A stretch of DNA of 64,000 nucleotides. Source: Amphiduros pacificus. Taxonomy: Eukaryota > Annelida > Polychaeta > Phyllodocida > Hesionidae. The translations under genes and the position numbers were made by a program. This document shows positions 37,502-50,030 of the stretch, one piece after another. The DNA lies in assembly GCA_949316495.1 (NCBI GenBank), contig OX439009.1:12043701-12107700 (forward strand), given 5' to 3'. Below the pieces are notes generated by a model. It was not told where the DNA came from. It worked only from the letters and a program-made list of their open reading frames with translations, and made no database searches. Every line of letters starts with the position of its first letter. Positions within the stretch are counted from its first letter, which is position 1.

Positions 37502-38143
37502 ACTGCCAGTTTCAGACAGTTGCCAGTCACTGTACTCTACATTTAGGGCAACTTCAAAATGATGAGAAAATATAAATATCATTTTCAAAAAGGAAACTGT
37601 ATACAAATTCTTTTTTTTTAAAAAGACTTTCTTGTTACTGTTGCAATCCCTATATTTTTGTCGGTCATGACAAGGTTACAGAGGAAATTTAATGGCATTG
37701 TTGAGATGCACATGACCCTGACCGATGTCATGACTTGTGCCCTCCCAACACCATTTGTACCCACTCCCACTCACTCAAAATGGCTTTTAAATCAGACTTA
37801 AAAACAAACATGTCATGATATCACTGCCAGTTTCAGACAGTTGCCAGTCACTGTACTCTACATTTAGGGCAACTTCAAAATGATGAGAAAATATAAATAT
37901 CATTTTCAAAAAGGAAACTGTATACAAATTCTTTTTTTTTAAAAAGACTTTCTTGTTACTGTTGCAATCCCTATATTTTTGTCGGTCATGACAAGGTTAC
38001 AGAGGAAATTTAATGGCATTGTTGAGATGCACATGACCCTGACCGATGTCATGACTTGTGCCCTCCCAACACCATTTGTACCCACTCCCACTCACTCAAA
38101 ATGGCTTTTAAATCAGACTTAAAAACAAACATGTCATGATATC
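37502..38143. repeat. 321-bp tandem duplication, two apparently identical copies
   Basis: Copy 1 spans 37502-37822 and copy 2 spans 37823-38143. Both begin ACTGCCAGTTTCAGACAG and end ATGTCATGATATC. I see no difference between them, including the same T9A5 run. It is therefore very recent, or an assembly duplication. Confidence 0.92.
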
Positions 38144-38404
38144 ACACCACCATGTGGAACACTTTGAGAGTATGCTATCATGAATATCCCTTGGAAGTAA
38201 ATGAATCAGAAACTGGTAGTGTGAGAATCTCTGTAATGCGTGAACACCTATATGCTGAATTGGAATATAAAGGTAAAGCTTCATAATAAAAAATAGTAAC
38301 TCTGTACATTGGAATGGTATCTGCAAATCCTAATTACACAAGGACTAAATATGATTGCAAATTTGATAGTTTTTAAAGGTTATTTATAGATTTTCAATAG
38401 ATCT
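38144..38404. other. unannotated DNA between repeats
   Basis: Nothing supported. Confidence 0.5.
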
Positions 38405-38720
38405 GCCAAGGTCAGTCATTAAGTCAACACAAGCTGACTTTATATTCTTGCTTGTATAAGTTCCATATTGGGTGACCAAGACTGTTTTCAAGGTCACAGG
38501 AACTGATTTTCAAAATCAGCTATTTGGGATATTTTATAAAACACTACGAAGAGCATCTTTTCTCACTACATTTACTTAACGCAATATCTTGGTTCAAAAT
38601 TTCCAGAGAAAAAAAAATGTAACTAAGTCACAGTAACCTACTTAAAGGTCATATAGGTCACAACTTCCAAAGTGTTGAGAATCTGATCCTTTACAAATCA
38701 GAGAAGAAGATTAGATCTTG
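38405..38720 (+). repeat. AGGTCA-rich dispersed repeat family D, copy 2
   Basis: ATTAAGTCAACACAAGCTGA, TTTTCAAGGTCACAGGAA, CAGTAACCTACTTAAAGGTC and CCTTTACAAATCAGAGAAGA line up with copy 1. The TATTGGGTGACC ... TTTTCAAGGTCACAG block lines up with copy 3 at 38915-38955. Confidence 0.75.
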
Positions 38721-38869
38721 ATATCATGTGAATATCTGAAAATACCCTAGGATAATATATTTTGATGCACTTTTTGTGACCTTGGGTCAAGTTGAAGATC
38801 ACTACTAACACAAGAGGAACCTCTCTTGTGAATCCTATATTTTCTTCAAGAATACATCAATACTGATGT

Positions 38870-39390
38870 GATTTGGCAGATGTGATCTATATCTGAGGGG
38901 CCTGGAGAAGATTGATATTGGGTGACCTTGAGCTATTTTCAAGGTCACAGAAGACGATTTTCAAAATCTTTTTAATATATTTGACAAAACATGACACATA
39001 ACATATATTGCCAACACATTTATTTTATACAATATGTTTGTTAACGTTTTTGTGAATAATTTGTGTGACTAGGTCACATTGACCTATTTGCATGCAAAAT
39101 AGGTCACAACTTCTAAAAACATGCAGAGGCTGATCTAGAACTTGATATTATGGATATGTAAAGTACATTTAAAGATTATATGTTCAGATGGATTTTTATT
39201 GAGTTTGGGTCAAGGTCAAGGTCATACTCAAGGTCACATGAGTAAATTTCGAAGATCATATAATACCATATTTTACATAACACCAAACATCATGTATTGT
39301 CACTCAACGCATCCTATACAATATGTTCATGATTTGGAGAATAATTTATATAACTAGGTTACCTTGACCTCCTTATAGTAAAAAAGAGAT
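38870..39390 (+). repeat. AGGTCA-rich dispersed repeat family D, copies 3 and 4
   Basis: Copy 3 (about 38880-39135) has TTGGGTGACCTTGAG, TTTTCAAGGTCACAGAAG, GACTAGGTCACATTGACCTA and a TAGGTCACAACTTC block. Copy 4 (about 39165-39390) has GGGTCAAGGTCAAGGTCATA, CTCAAGGTCACATGAG and AACTAGGTTACCTTGACCT. The same block order indicates tandemly arranged or serially inserted copies of one element. Confidence 0.7.
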
Positions 39391-40675
39391 TGACATTTGT
39401 GAGTTTGCATTACATACTGTGCTGACTTCAGTTTTGCAAGTCCTCATTTGAGAACAATCACGTGAGTCATACTTTACATTTTGCATTTTCCATATATTGT
39501 CGTTGCTGACATATCAACGAACAAATCCAGAGATGTAAAGTTTTAGGCATAGCCAAAAACAAGTGCAGTGTCTTAATAACCATTTAAATAATCAGAAACA
39601 AAATCTGATCATTTCTAAATCTTTCAAAGAAATGCTGATTAATATTGTAAGTTAGACTTGAATCCATGCAAGAGAAAGCAATACCAAACGGAAGTGTCAT
39701 TATTATAAATTCATAACAGCACTATATCTTTCTGCATGGTTAATATCCTTCTAGGTGTAGATTTATTAATATGTGTGGGTGGGTTTTGCGTAAAGACATC
39801 TAGTTGTCTTATTACACATTTAAAAACTACGCCTAGCTTTGCAAGACCAATATAATAAGCTGCTTTCTAATCTGATTAAAAATAAGAAAATAATCAACAC
39901 GCATTGCATTATATAAAATGTGTGCTTACTCACGAATGACGTTCAAGAATTATTACAATAAAATATGAATATATATGAGAAAAAGGTGCTCATGCCATTA
40001 TTCAACTTTTTCAAATAGAAATTTTGTTGGGACCTTCTTTAAGGAAATTCATTCAATTAAAAGTTGACCTGGAGGTGGTAAGAGTAAACTCGGTGCGGTT
40101 TGGATGAATCAGTGTTGACACAGACTACCACATGTTAGTGTACGCCTATTAGAATAATTGTTGGAGAGGACAACATCTTACACCTGTCATAAAGACATGC
40201 ACACAATGACATCTTCTTAAAAATACTCAATTATCTTGCCCAAAGGCAGATTCTTAAATATCATGTCCTGGTTTGGCATTGGTGCTAAGGCGAAGACTCA
40301 GTGGTGTGTACAAATGCTATAATAAGATCCCATTAGGGACCTCTGTCAACATCAAGGATATATAAAAGACAGGTTAATATTTGAAGTTGGTATTATTGTG
40401 TTTTTGTGATTTGCAGCTGGTCTGGTGAGTGGCATATTTCATTACTCATTCCATCATATTCTCCTCCTTTAATTTCCAAAGTATTACAAACAGAATCATA
40501 ACCAGGAGAAAAAACTAAAGCAATATCAAAAGGGGGAGAACTTTGAGCTTGCTAAATGAATATTAAGAGAGGATTTTCTTTTAGATTAGCAAGATGAAGA
40601 CCTTGTTTTATGAGATATTGATAAAGATGATGCATGACTATTCAAGGGTGTCAATTTCTTAGTGAGACTTATAAC
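39391..40675. other. unannotated DNA
   Basis: No gene supported. Confidence 0.5.
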
Positions 40676-41886
<1,211 letters not shown>

Positions 41887-42940
41887 TTAAATCAATGGAT
41901 ATAATGCCTACTCTGAACAAAGCCAACCAATGGATGTAATGCCTACTCTGAACAAGGCCAACCAATGGATGTAATGCCTACTCTGAACAAGGCCAACCAA
42001 TGGATGTAATGCCTACTCTGAACAAGGCCAACCAATGGATATAATGCCTACTATGAACAAGGCCAACCAATGGATGTAATGCCTACTCTGAACAAGGCCA
42101 ACCAATGGATGTAATGCCTACTATGAACAAGGCCAACCAATGGATGTAATGCCTACTCTGAACAAGGCCAACCAATGGATGTAATGCCTACTCTGAACAA
42201 GGCCAACCAATGGATGTAATGCCTACTCTGAACAAGGCCAACCAATGGATATAATGCCTACTATGAACAAGGCCAACCAATGGATGTAATGCCTACTCTG
42301 AACAAGGCCAACCAATGGATGTAATGCCTACTCTGAACAAGGCCAACCAATGGATGTAATGCCTACTCTGAACAAGGCCAACCAATGGATGTAATGCCTA
42401 CTCTGAACAAAGCCAACCAATTGATATAATGCCTGCTCTGAAAAAAGCCAACCAATGGATGTAATGCCTACTCTGAACAAAGCCAACCAATGGATGTAAT
42501 GCCTACTCTGAACAAGGCCAACCAATGGATGTAATGCCTACTCTGAAAAAGGCAATCCAATGGATATAATGCCTGCTCTGAAAAAAGCCAACCAATGGAT
42601 GTAATGCCTACTCTGAACAAGGCCAACCAATGGATGTAATGCCTACTCTGAACAAGGCCAACCAATGGATGTAATGCCTACTCTGAACAAAGCCAACCAA
42701 TGGATATAATGCCTGCTCTGAAAAAAGCCAACCAATGGATATTATGCCTACTCTGAACAAGGCCAACCAATGGATGCAATGACTACTCTGAACAAGGCCA
42801 ACCAATGGATGTAATGCCTACTCTGAACAAGGCCAACCAATGGATGTAATGCCTGCCCTGAACAAGGCCAACCAATGGATATAATGCCTACTCTGAACAA
42901 GGCCAACCAATGGATATTATACCCACTCAGAACAAGGTCA
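41887..42940. repeat. 35-bp minisatellite, about 30 copies, with 140-bp higher order
   Basis: AATGGATGTAATGCCTACTC followed by TGAACAAGGCCAACC repeats every 35 bp. A variant with CTGCTCTGAAAAAAGCC appears near 42430, 42570 and 42710, i.e. every 140 bp (4 units). In the proximal half a CTATGAAC variant recurs at a 210-bp (6-unit) spacing. Each unit carries AACCAATGG, a good CCAAT-box match. Minus-strand 65-codon frames recur at 140-bp steps and are by-products. Confidence 0.96.
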
Positions 42941-43254
42941 AATCAACCTCCTTCTTCTACATTGGCAATTGGGAAACAAGTATATTGCATACTCCAGTTA
43001 TGCTCGTGCTTGACGGATAATATGGTGTCTAAAGATTACCATCATAGCCCTTGTACCCGTGAAGATAACCGTAAAATAAATGGCAATAATGTTCATATTG
43101 CTCTATTTGGTTCATTTGCAATTATGATTTGCGATATGTGCAATGTTGATTGCACAGGAATAGGGAGGTGTCCTATCTAGTTACACCTTGGTCCTCTCAT
43201 CACGTGACGTTACCGTGGTGATCAGCCATCTTACTGTCTAGGTAGCATGCTAAC
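42941..43254. other. unannotated DNA
   Basis: No supported feature. Confidence 0.5.
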
Positions 43255-43645
43255 TTTGAGCAGGAAAGGGTGTCATGCTCATCTTGGGAGGCAAAAGGGT
43301 GTTAAGCTCATAGAGGCGTGTCAAGCTGATAAAGGGGTGCCAAGCTTATAAAGGGGTGCCAAGCTCATAAAGATTTTTATAAGTTCAGAAAGGGGTGGAA
43401 AACTCATAAAGGTTTGGCAGGCTCATAAAGGGGTAAAAATCCATAATGGGGTGACAAGCTCATAATGTGTGACAGACACATGTGTCAAGCTCATAAAGGT
43501 GTGACAGGCTCATAAAGGGGTAAAAACCCATAAAGGGGTGACAAGCTCCTAAATTTGTGACAGACTCATACAGGCGTGTCAAGCTCATAAAGGGGTGACG
43601 GGCTCATAAAGGGATGGAAGGGTCATAAAGGGGGGACAGTTTCAG
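43255..43645. repeat. degenerate 18-20 bp tandem repeat
   Basis: GCTCATAAAGGGGTGACAA-like words recur about 20 times with substitutions and length changes. Confidence 0.85.
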
Positions 43646-44049
43646 GAAGGAAGGTGCAAGCATTCCATACCCAAACTGAAGAGAAGGGATTCCGTGTTTA
43701 TTTGGCTTAGGTTATGATGTCCTAGCCCTCTATTCTTATCATCTGTACAACCCTCTCATTGAAGATAATAACCTTCCTGTCTAATCTATCTTATTTTTTA
43801 CCTCCCTTCATATTCTACCATCTTTTAATCGTGAGGCTTAAACAGAGGCAAAGCCGGAGATGCCACTTACATTTGTTCTATCAACTTATCTTAAAAGTCA
43901 TGGAGAATAGATATTTAGTCTGTTATTATTGACAGACATTAATATTCTTGTCCTACACCGCTAATATTCCTGTCCCTGGTATTACATTCCCGCTTCAATA
44001 TTTTATTCTTACCTCTATAATTGTATTTGTTTCGTCCCTAATTTCACAT
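43646..44049. other. unannotated DNA
   Basis: No gene. From about 43960, CCTGTCCCTGGTATTACA-type words foreshadow the adjoining array. Confidence 0.45.
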
Positions 44050-44848
44050 TACTAGTATTTCTGTTCCCGATACTACACTCCGGATTTTCTTGTTCCTAGA
44101 CTTACACTCCTGATGTTCTTGTTCCTAGACTTACACTCTTGATGTTCTTGCCCCTAGACTTACACTCCTGATATTCTTGTCAATAGACTTACACCCCTGA
44201 TGTTCTTGTCCCTAGACTTACACTCCTGATGTTCTTGTTCCTAGACTTACACTTCTAATGTTCTTGTTCCTAGACTTACACTTCTAATGTTCTTGTCCCT
44301 AGACTTACACTCCTGATGTTCCTATCCCTAGACTTACACTCTTGATGTTCTTGTCCCTAGACTTACACACCTGATGTTCTTGTCCCTAAACTTACACTCC
44401 TGATGTTCTTGTCCCTAGACTTACACTCCTGATGTTCTTGTTCCTAGACTTACACTTCTAATGTTCTTGTTCCTAGACTTACACACCTGATGTTCTTGTT
44501 CAAAGACTTACATTCCTGATGTTCCTATCCCTAGACTTACACTCTTGATGTTCTTGTCCCTAGACTAACACACCTGATGTTCTTGTCCCTAAACTTACAC
44601 ACCTGATGTTCTTGTCCCTAAACTTACACTCCTGATGTTCTTGTCCCTAGACTTACACTCCTGATGTTCTTGTTCCTAGACTTACACTCTTGGTGTTCTT
44701 GTCCCTAGACTTACACTCCTGATGTTCTTGTTCCTAGACTTACACTCTTGGTGTTCTTGTCCCTAGACTTACACTCCTGGTGTTCTTGTCCCTAGACTTA
44801 CACTCCTGATGTTCTTGTTCCTAAACTTACACTCCTGATGTTCTTGTT
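44050..44848. repeat. 29-bp minisatellite, left part, about 27 copies
   Basis: CTTACACTCCTGATGTTCTT followed by GTCCCTAGA repeats every 29 bp. Frequent variants are GTTCCTAGA, CTTCTAATG and CCTATCCC. The array stops at the LINE 3' end and resumes at 45909. Confidence 0.95.
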
Positions 44849-44917
44849 AAGATAAGATAAGATAAAGTTTTATTTTGAATCAATCATTTACATAAAAACA
44901 CTAGCTAAAAGCTAATT

Positions 44918-45165
44918 ATTGATTATTGATATAACAAATAGTATTTACAAACAAACACAATGAACAATGAATGGATAAGCACAATATTACAATATGAATT
45001 GATATAACAAATAGTATTTACAGACAACACAATGAACAATGAATGGATAAGCACAATATTACAATATGAATTGATATTGATTATTGATATAACAAATAGT
45101 ATTTACAAACAAACACAATGAACAATGAATGGATAAGCACAATATTACAATATGAATTGACATAG
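44918..45165. repeat. three tandem copies of a 72-86 bp segment in the LINE 3' region
   Basis: ATAACAAATAGTATTTACA begins at 44931, 45003 and 45089. Each copy continues through CAATGAACAATGAATGGATA and ends in ACAATATGAATTGA. Copies are almost identical. The duplication lies between the stop codon and the 3' tail. Confidence 0.93.
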
Positions 45166-45906
45166 GTTACAGCTGCAACTTGGGCCATCCCAGGTAGACA
45201 GCAGTTCTTTAAAATCCTTTAATTTTGTACAGTTTTTGTATTCATTAGGAAGCATATTCCATAAATGTGCACCATAATATGAGAATGTACTTCTCCCATA
45301 AGTCATTTTCTTAAAGGGTTTCATTTCTAATTTGTGGTCATCTCTGAAATCGTATTTTGATTCTACAGGTTTAAACAAACATTTCATGAAAGATGGATTC
45401 AGATCATTTAGTGTCTTAAATACTTCAGTTATCATAACTTTCAACCTTCTTAAGTGCAACGTTTCGTAACCTGATCTTTTTAACAATAAATTGTAATCAC
45501 CATTTTTATCATCATATAAAAATCTTAAAGCACGCTCCTGGATTTTTTCCATTCTGCGCATTTGAACAGATCCACAAAAATGCCATGCAACTGGACAGTA
45601 ATTAAAAGTTGACAAGATAAAAGTATTATAAATAATCTTTCTGTCATCACCATTAAATATTTTCTTGAATCTGTACAATACATTAAGCTGTCTTGCAGCC
45701 CTAACACACATCTTTGATACTTGTTTATCAAACTTCAATTTGTCATCTATTGTGATTCCCAGTAAATCCACAGAAGATTTAATATCAATGGTATCATTAC
45801 CAATGGATATATGAGTAGGTAATTGTGTGGTACAATATGGACTTTTAAGAAGCATTGCCTGGAACTTAGTGGGATTCACTTCCATAAAATTGTCATTGAA
45901 CCACTT
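45145..45906 (-). CDS. LINE ORF2 C-terminal fragment (end of reverse transcriptase and beyond)
   Basis: In the intact element this protein copies LINE RNA into DNA at the target site. Here only the region after the catalytic RT motifs survives; no FADD-type motif is present. Numbering from the first Met at 45885: LLGITIDDKLKF at 41-52, FNYCPVAWHFC at 94-104, QERALRFLYDD at 116-126, YGRSTFSYYGAHLWNMLP at 196-213, and a Cys-containing end WDGPSCSCNLC at 232-242. I recognise these blocks as typical of the C-terminal segment of animal non-LTR retrotransposon proteins. The frame is open upstream of that Met for eight more codons (KWFNDNF) to the truncation edge, so the Met is not a true start. There are 246 codons from the Met without an internal stop, so the insertion is probably young. 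It is dead on arrival because of 5' truncation. It is not a host gene. Confidence 0.9.
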   Translation of the reverse strand, partial: KWFNDNFMEVNPTKFQAMLLKSPYCTTQLPTHISIGNDTIDIKSSVDLLGITIDDKLKFDKQVSKMCVRAARQLNVLYRFKKIFNGDDRKIIYNTFILSTFNYCPVAWHFCGSVQMRRMEKIQERALRFLYDDKNGDYNLLLKRSGYETLHLRRLKVMITEVFKTLNDLNPSFMKCLFKPVESKYDFRDDHKLEMKPFKKMTYGRSTFSYYGAHLWNMLPNEYKNCTKLKDFKELLSTWDGPSCSCNLCQFIL

Positions 45907-45908
45907 TA

Positions 45909-46005
45909 TTGTTCCTAGACTTACACTTCTAATGTTGTTGTTCCTAGACTTACACCCCTGATGTTCTTGTTCATAGACTCACATTCCTGACGTTTTGATA
46001 TTCCG
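45909..46005. repeat. 29-bp minisatellite, right part, about 3 copies
   Basis: GTTCCTAGACTTACACTTCT, AATGTTGTT and CCTAGACTTACACCCCTGATG continue the array of 44050-44848 beyond the LINE. Confidence 0.9.
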
Positions 46006-48164
46006 GTCCCTAGCCTAATATTCATGTAGTCTTGTGCCAAGACATACACGTATCTTCTTCTTGTCACCAGACATAATCACATAATATTATACAGCACATT
46101 CACAAAGTACACCAATGTGAGAGGCATTTTAATGTGCGGATCGATATGGGAAGAAAGAATCTCAGATTTCCTGTGACTCTTTGTTATTTTGCCTATGCTC
46201 TCCAAATAAACAACCATTAAATAATTAAACGACACAAACAATTCTCCGATTTCCTGATACAGACAAATACAACTATACAAATGTCAATTAGATATGCTTG
46301 TTCCAGGCGATGTATACATATCACATCTATTTGAGTACTACAAATGTGCGGCCATAATGTGGACTCAGGCATATGCGATTATCGGGTGTTATGGGGTTAA
46401 TATTTATGCAGGAATATACTTAAGTCAGTATTTGCAGGCAACACTCTTCAAATATTACTCTACGCACATAATATTCAACCCTGGCAACACAGGAAATAAC
46501 AAAGGTAAAGATAGTCATAGCTATATCCAGTATCTATTTATGTTATGTTCTGTTTTGGAAGCTTCTTTCCATTGAGGCAGTGTCGATATTCAGAAATGAG
46601 TGACTATTTCTTTTAGAATTGGGTATATTTTGTAAAGTATAGGACTATTAGAATAGAAGCAGTTTATCAATATTTATAAAGGAAAAGTCATTGTTTTAAG
46701 TCGGTTACTTTTTTTGTCAAGTCCATTTAAAGTAGTGTCGAGATTCAGAAATAAGAGGTAATTTCTATGTATTAGCTATTTTTTACAAGGTTTTGCCACC
46801 ATATTCAGTTTACAAGTAGCAACATATTGATAAATAAAGCATAAACGCCGTGTACAGTGTCTCTTGAGCATCCCAATTTGAGCTTTTTTGAGAATGAGTT
46901 TTTTCCAGGTTTTATATGCATGTATCTGATCTTCTCATCCGTTTCTTGGTGTAATCTTCATATTCATTCAAGTGTTGTTCATAATTTATGAATTAAAAAA
47001 TAAAATAGACATAATCTCGTTAGTTTTGTGATTTTTGTACATTAAATATAAACGTGTAAATGTGTAATGTGTTTATGCAAACACAAATTCTATGATAATA
47101 CATTTAGCATGGAATTCAGATGCTTATATTGGGTTAGAATTGATATATTAGAGTTGAGATGCTTGGATACGTGCAGTGATATTCTCTAGCCTTAATACTT
47201 TGAATTGGGAAGACATTGATTCATTGTACCATATGCCAGTAATTTAGTCCCAAGACAGCCTTGAAGAACTTTCATTACACATACTGTTGTGTTAATTTGC
47301 ACCTAAATTAAGAACTTTCTGCATGGTTTAGGAATCACTACATCGTGTTGTCAACAGTTCTTTTGCCATCAAAATGAAAATATTTTTCTATAATTGTGTC
47401 TCAGACTTAGGATGAAATGAGTTAGTTCTGATCAGCCATGCTGAAAAACCCTCCATGAAATTAATAAGCATCTTTTTGACTTGCCATCTTGAGCGTGATT
47501 GCTTTTAAATTCTATTAGCAACTGCCAAAACAGCGGGATAATTTGTTTTATGGTAAAATGTGTACCTTGAGCAGTCTAATGTTTTAATGAAAATCACAAA
47601 CTGTTTTTTTCCCGGCAGACGGAGATGAAAGATGGGTAAACAGAGTTTCTCATCAAACCTGTCATGTTGCAATAAATGTTGGGGGCTGGATCAATATTGA
47701 TGCAATGACAATGCTACCAAGCCACAGAAAGAACAAATCTTTCTTATCCTAATCCGAAGCTTAAATCAACAATCCTCAGTCACTTCAATTATCCAGACAA
47801 TTGTGATTTGTACACAACCAAATTACAAGAGGTGTCAAGCCAAATCAATAATAACAAATACACGCACCTGGTATCAAAACAAAAATTCAGGAAATACAAG
47901 AAGAATTAAGGTGTCAAATAAAAAGGAAAGGATAGGAATACAGCGAGGTCCACGCCATATCTGCATTGGTTGCCATTGTCATGCTCTGACACATTGGTTT
48001 TCCATAGATCACAAACACACACGAGGATTAGGGTAGTTTGCACACTTCTATTGGCAGACAACAACCATTAACTAAGGTGCGTTTATCTATTGTGGGGTGA
48101 TGATATCACCTTACTTATATTATCATTTAATCATATTATTTGAGGCTGAGGACGTTGATTGCAA
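46006..48164. other. 2.2 kb unannotated DNA
   Basis: The longest plus-strand frame (46294-46575, 93 codons) shows no recognisable domain. A diverged duplication (GTGTCGATATTCAGAAAT / GTGTCGAGATTCAGAAAT) lies at about 46580-46760. Confidence 0.45.
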
Positions 48165-48330
48165 TTAATTTTGGAATAACGTTAATCAATATATGACATG
48201 TTAAATGTAGTAATTCTACAAAATATGATTATATTGCAACCAATCATATTGGAATTACGTTATTCAATATAGGACATATTAACTGTAATAAGTTTGTAAA
48301 TAATGTTGGTGGTGATAATAATAATAATGT
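48165..48330. repeat. diverged 78-bp tandem pair, then (AAT)n
   Basis: TTGGAATAACGTTAATCAAT near 48171 and TTGGAATTACGTTATTCAAT near 48249 begin two roughly 55-bp similar segments. A short ATAATAATAATAAT run follows at 48314-48328. Confidence 0.75.
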
Positions 48331-48504
48331 AAACAGGTTAGATATGGTCAAAGATGAATACAGTGGAATTTATATGATTTCCATGAATATGAAGGATGGA
48401 TATGAATAGCACAAATATCATAATAATAATAGTTTGGTAAATTATTCAATATCAAACTCGGTCTAGCGACAATTTAAATATGTGTGAAGGCATACTGATA
48501 TAAG

Positions 48505-49759
<1,255 letters not shown>

Positions 49760-50030
49760 GTATCCTTATTCCGGCCTACTTATGAGTAGTAACATGACCA
49801 TAGGCCCAGCCAGGCTGACATGGCACAGAATCAGTGTGAGCACAGTCAGATGTCGGAACTCTCTCTCTCTCTCCCTCATCGGGACTCGAGGGCAGTGAGC
49901 GACTCACCGCTTGTAACCTCCCTGCAGAGTACATACTCTGCATTCTAGCACACCAGCGTGAACTTCCACTTCCCATCTTTAAGGCAGAAAAAACTCACCA
50001 CATCTTCATCGTGGCGAGGTAGGTGGTATT
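49760..50030 (-). other. GC-richer single-copy block, possible 5' exon (weak)
   Basis: It contrasts with AT-rich flanks and holds a (CT)n-like stretch (CTCTCTCTCTCTCCC) at about 49860. On the minus strand GCCACGATGAAGATGTG is followed directly by GTGAGT (complement of about 49994-50016): a start codon in good context next to a splice-donor consensus. A second donor-like AAGCGGTGAGT lies at about 49897-49914. A 66-codon minus frame at 49776-49976 is unrecognised. This may be the first exon or promoter-proximal region of a gene, but no downstream exon could be identified. Confidence 0.2.

Larger units (their letters stand above)
44849..45908 (-). mobile_element. 5'-truncated LINE (CR1/L2-like) inserted in a minisatellite
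   Basis: Minus-strand element of about 1.06 kb. The 3' end (low coordinates) is a short run of TTATC units preceded by an AATAAA signal (complement at 44868-44873). Upstream lies an open reading frame for the C-terminal end of a LINE ORF2. The 5' end is cut abruptly at about 45908 against minisatellite sequence. TTGTT occurs at both edges (44844-44848 and 45909-45913) and may be a short target duplication, though the array makes this ambiguous. A microsatellite-like 3' tail rather than poly(A) fits CR1/L2-type elements; the clade is an inference. Confidence 0.9.
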
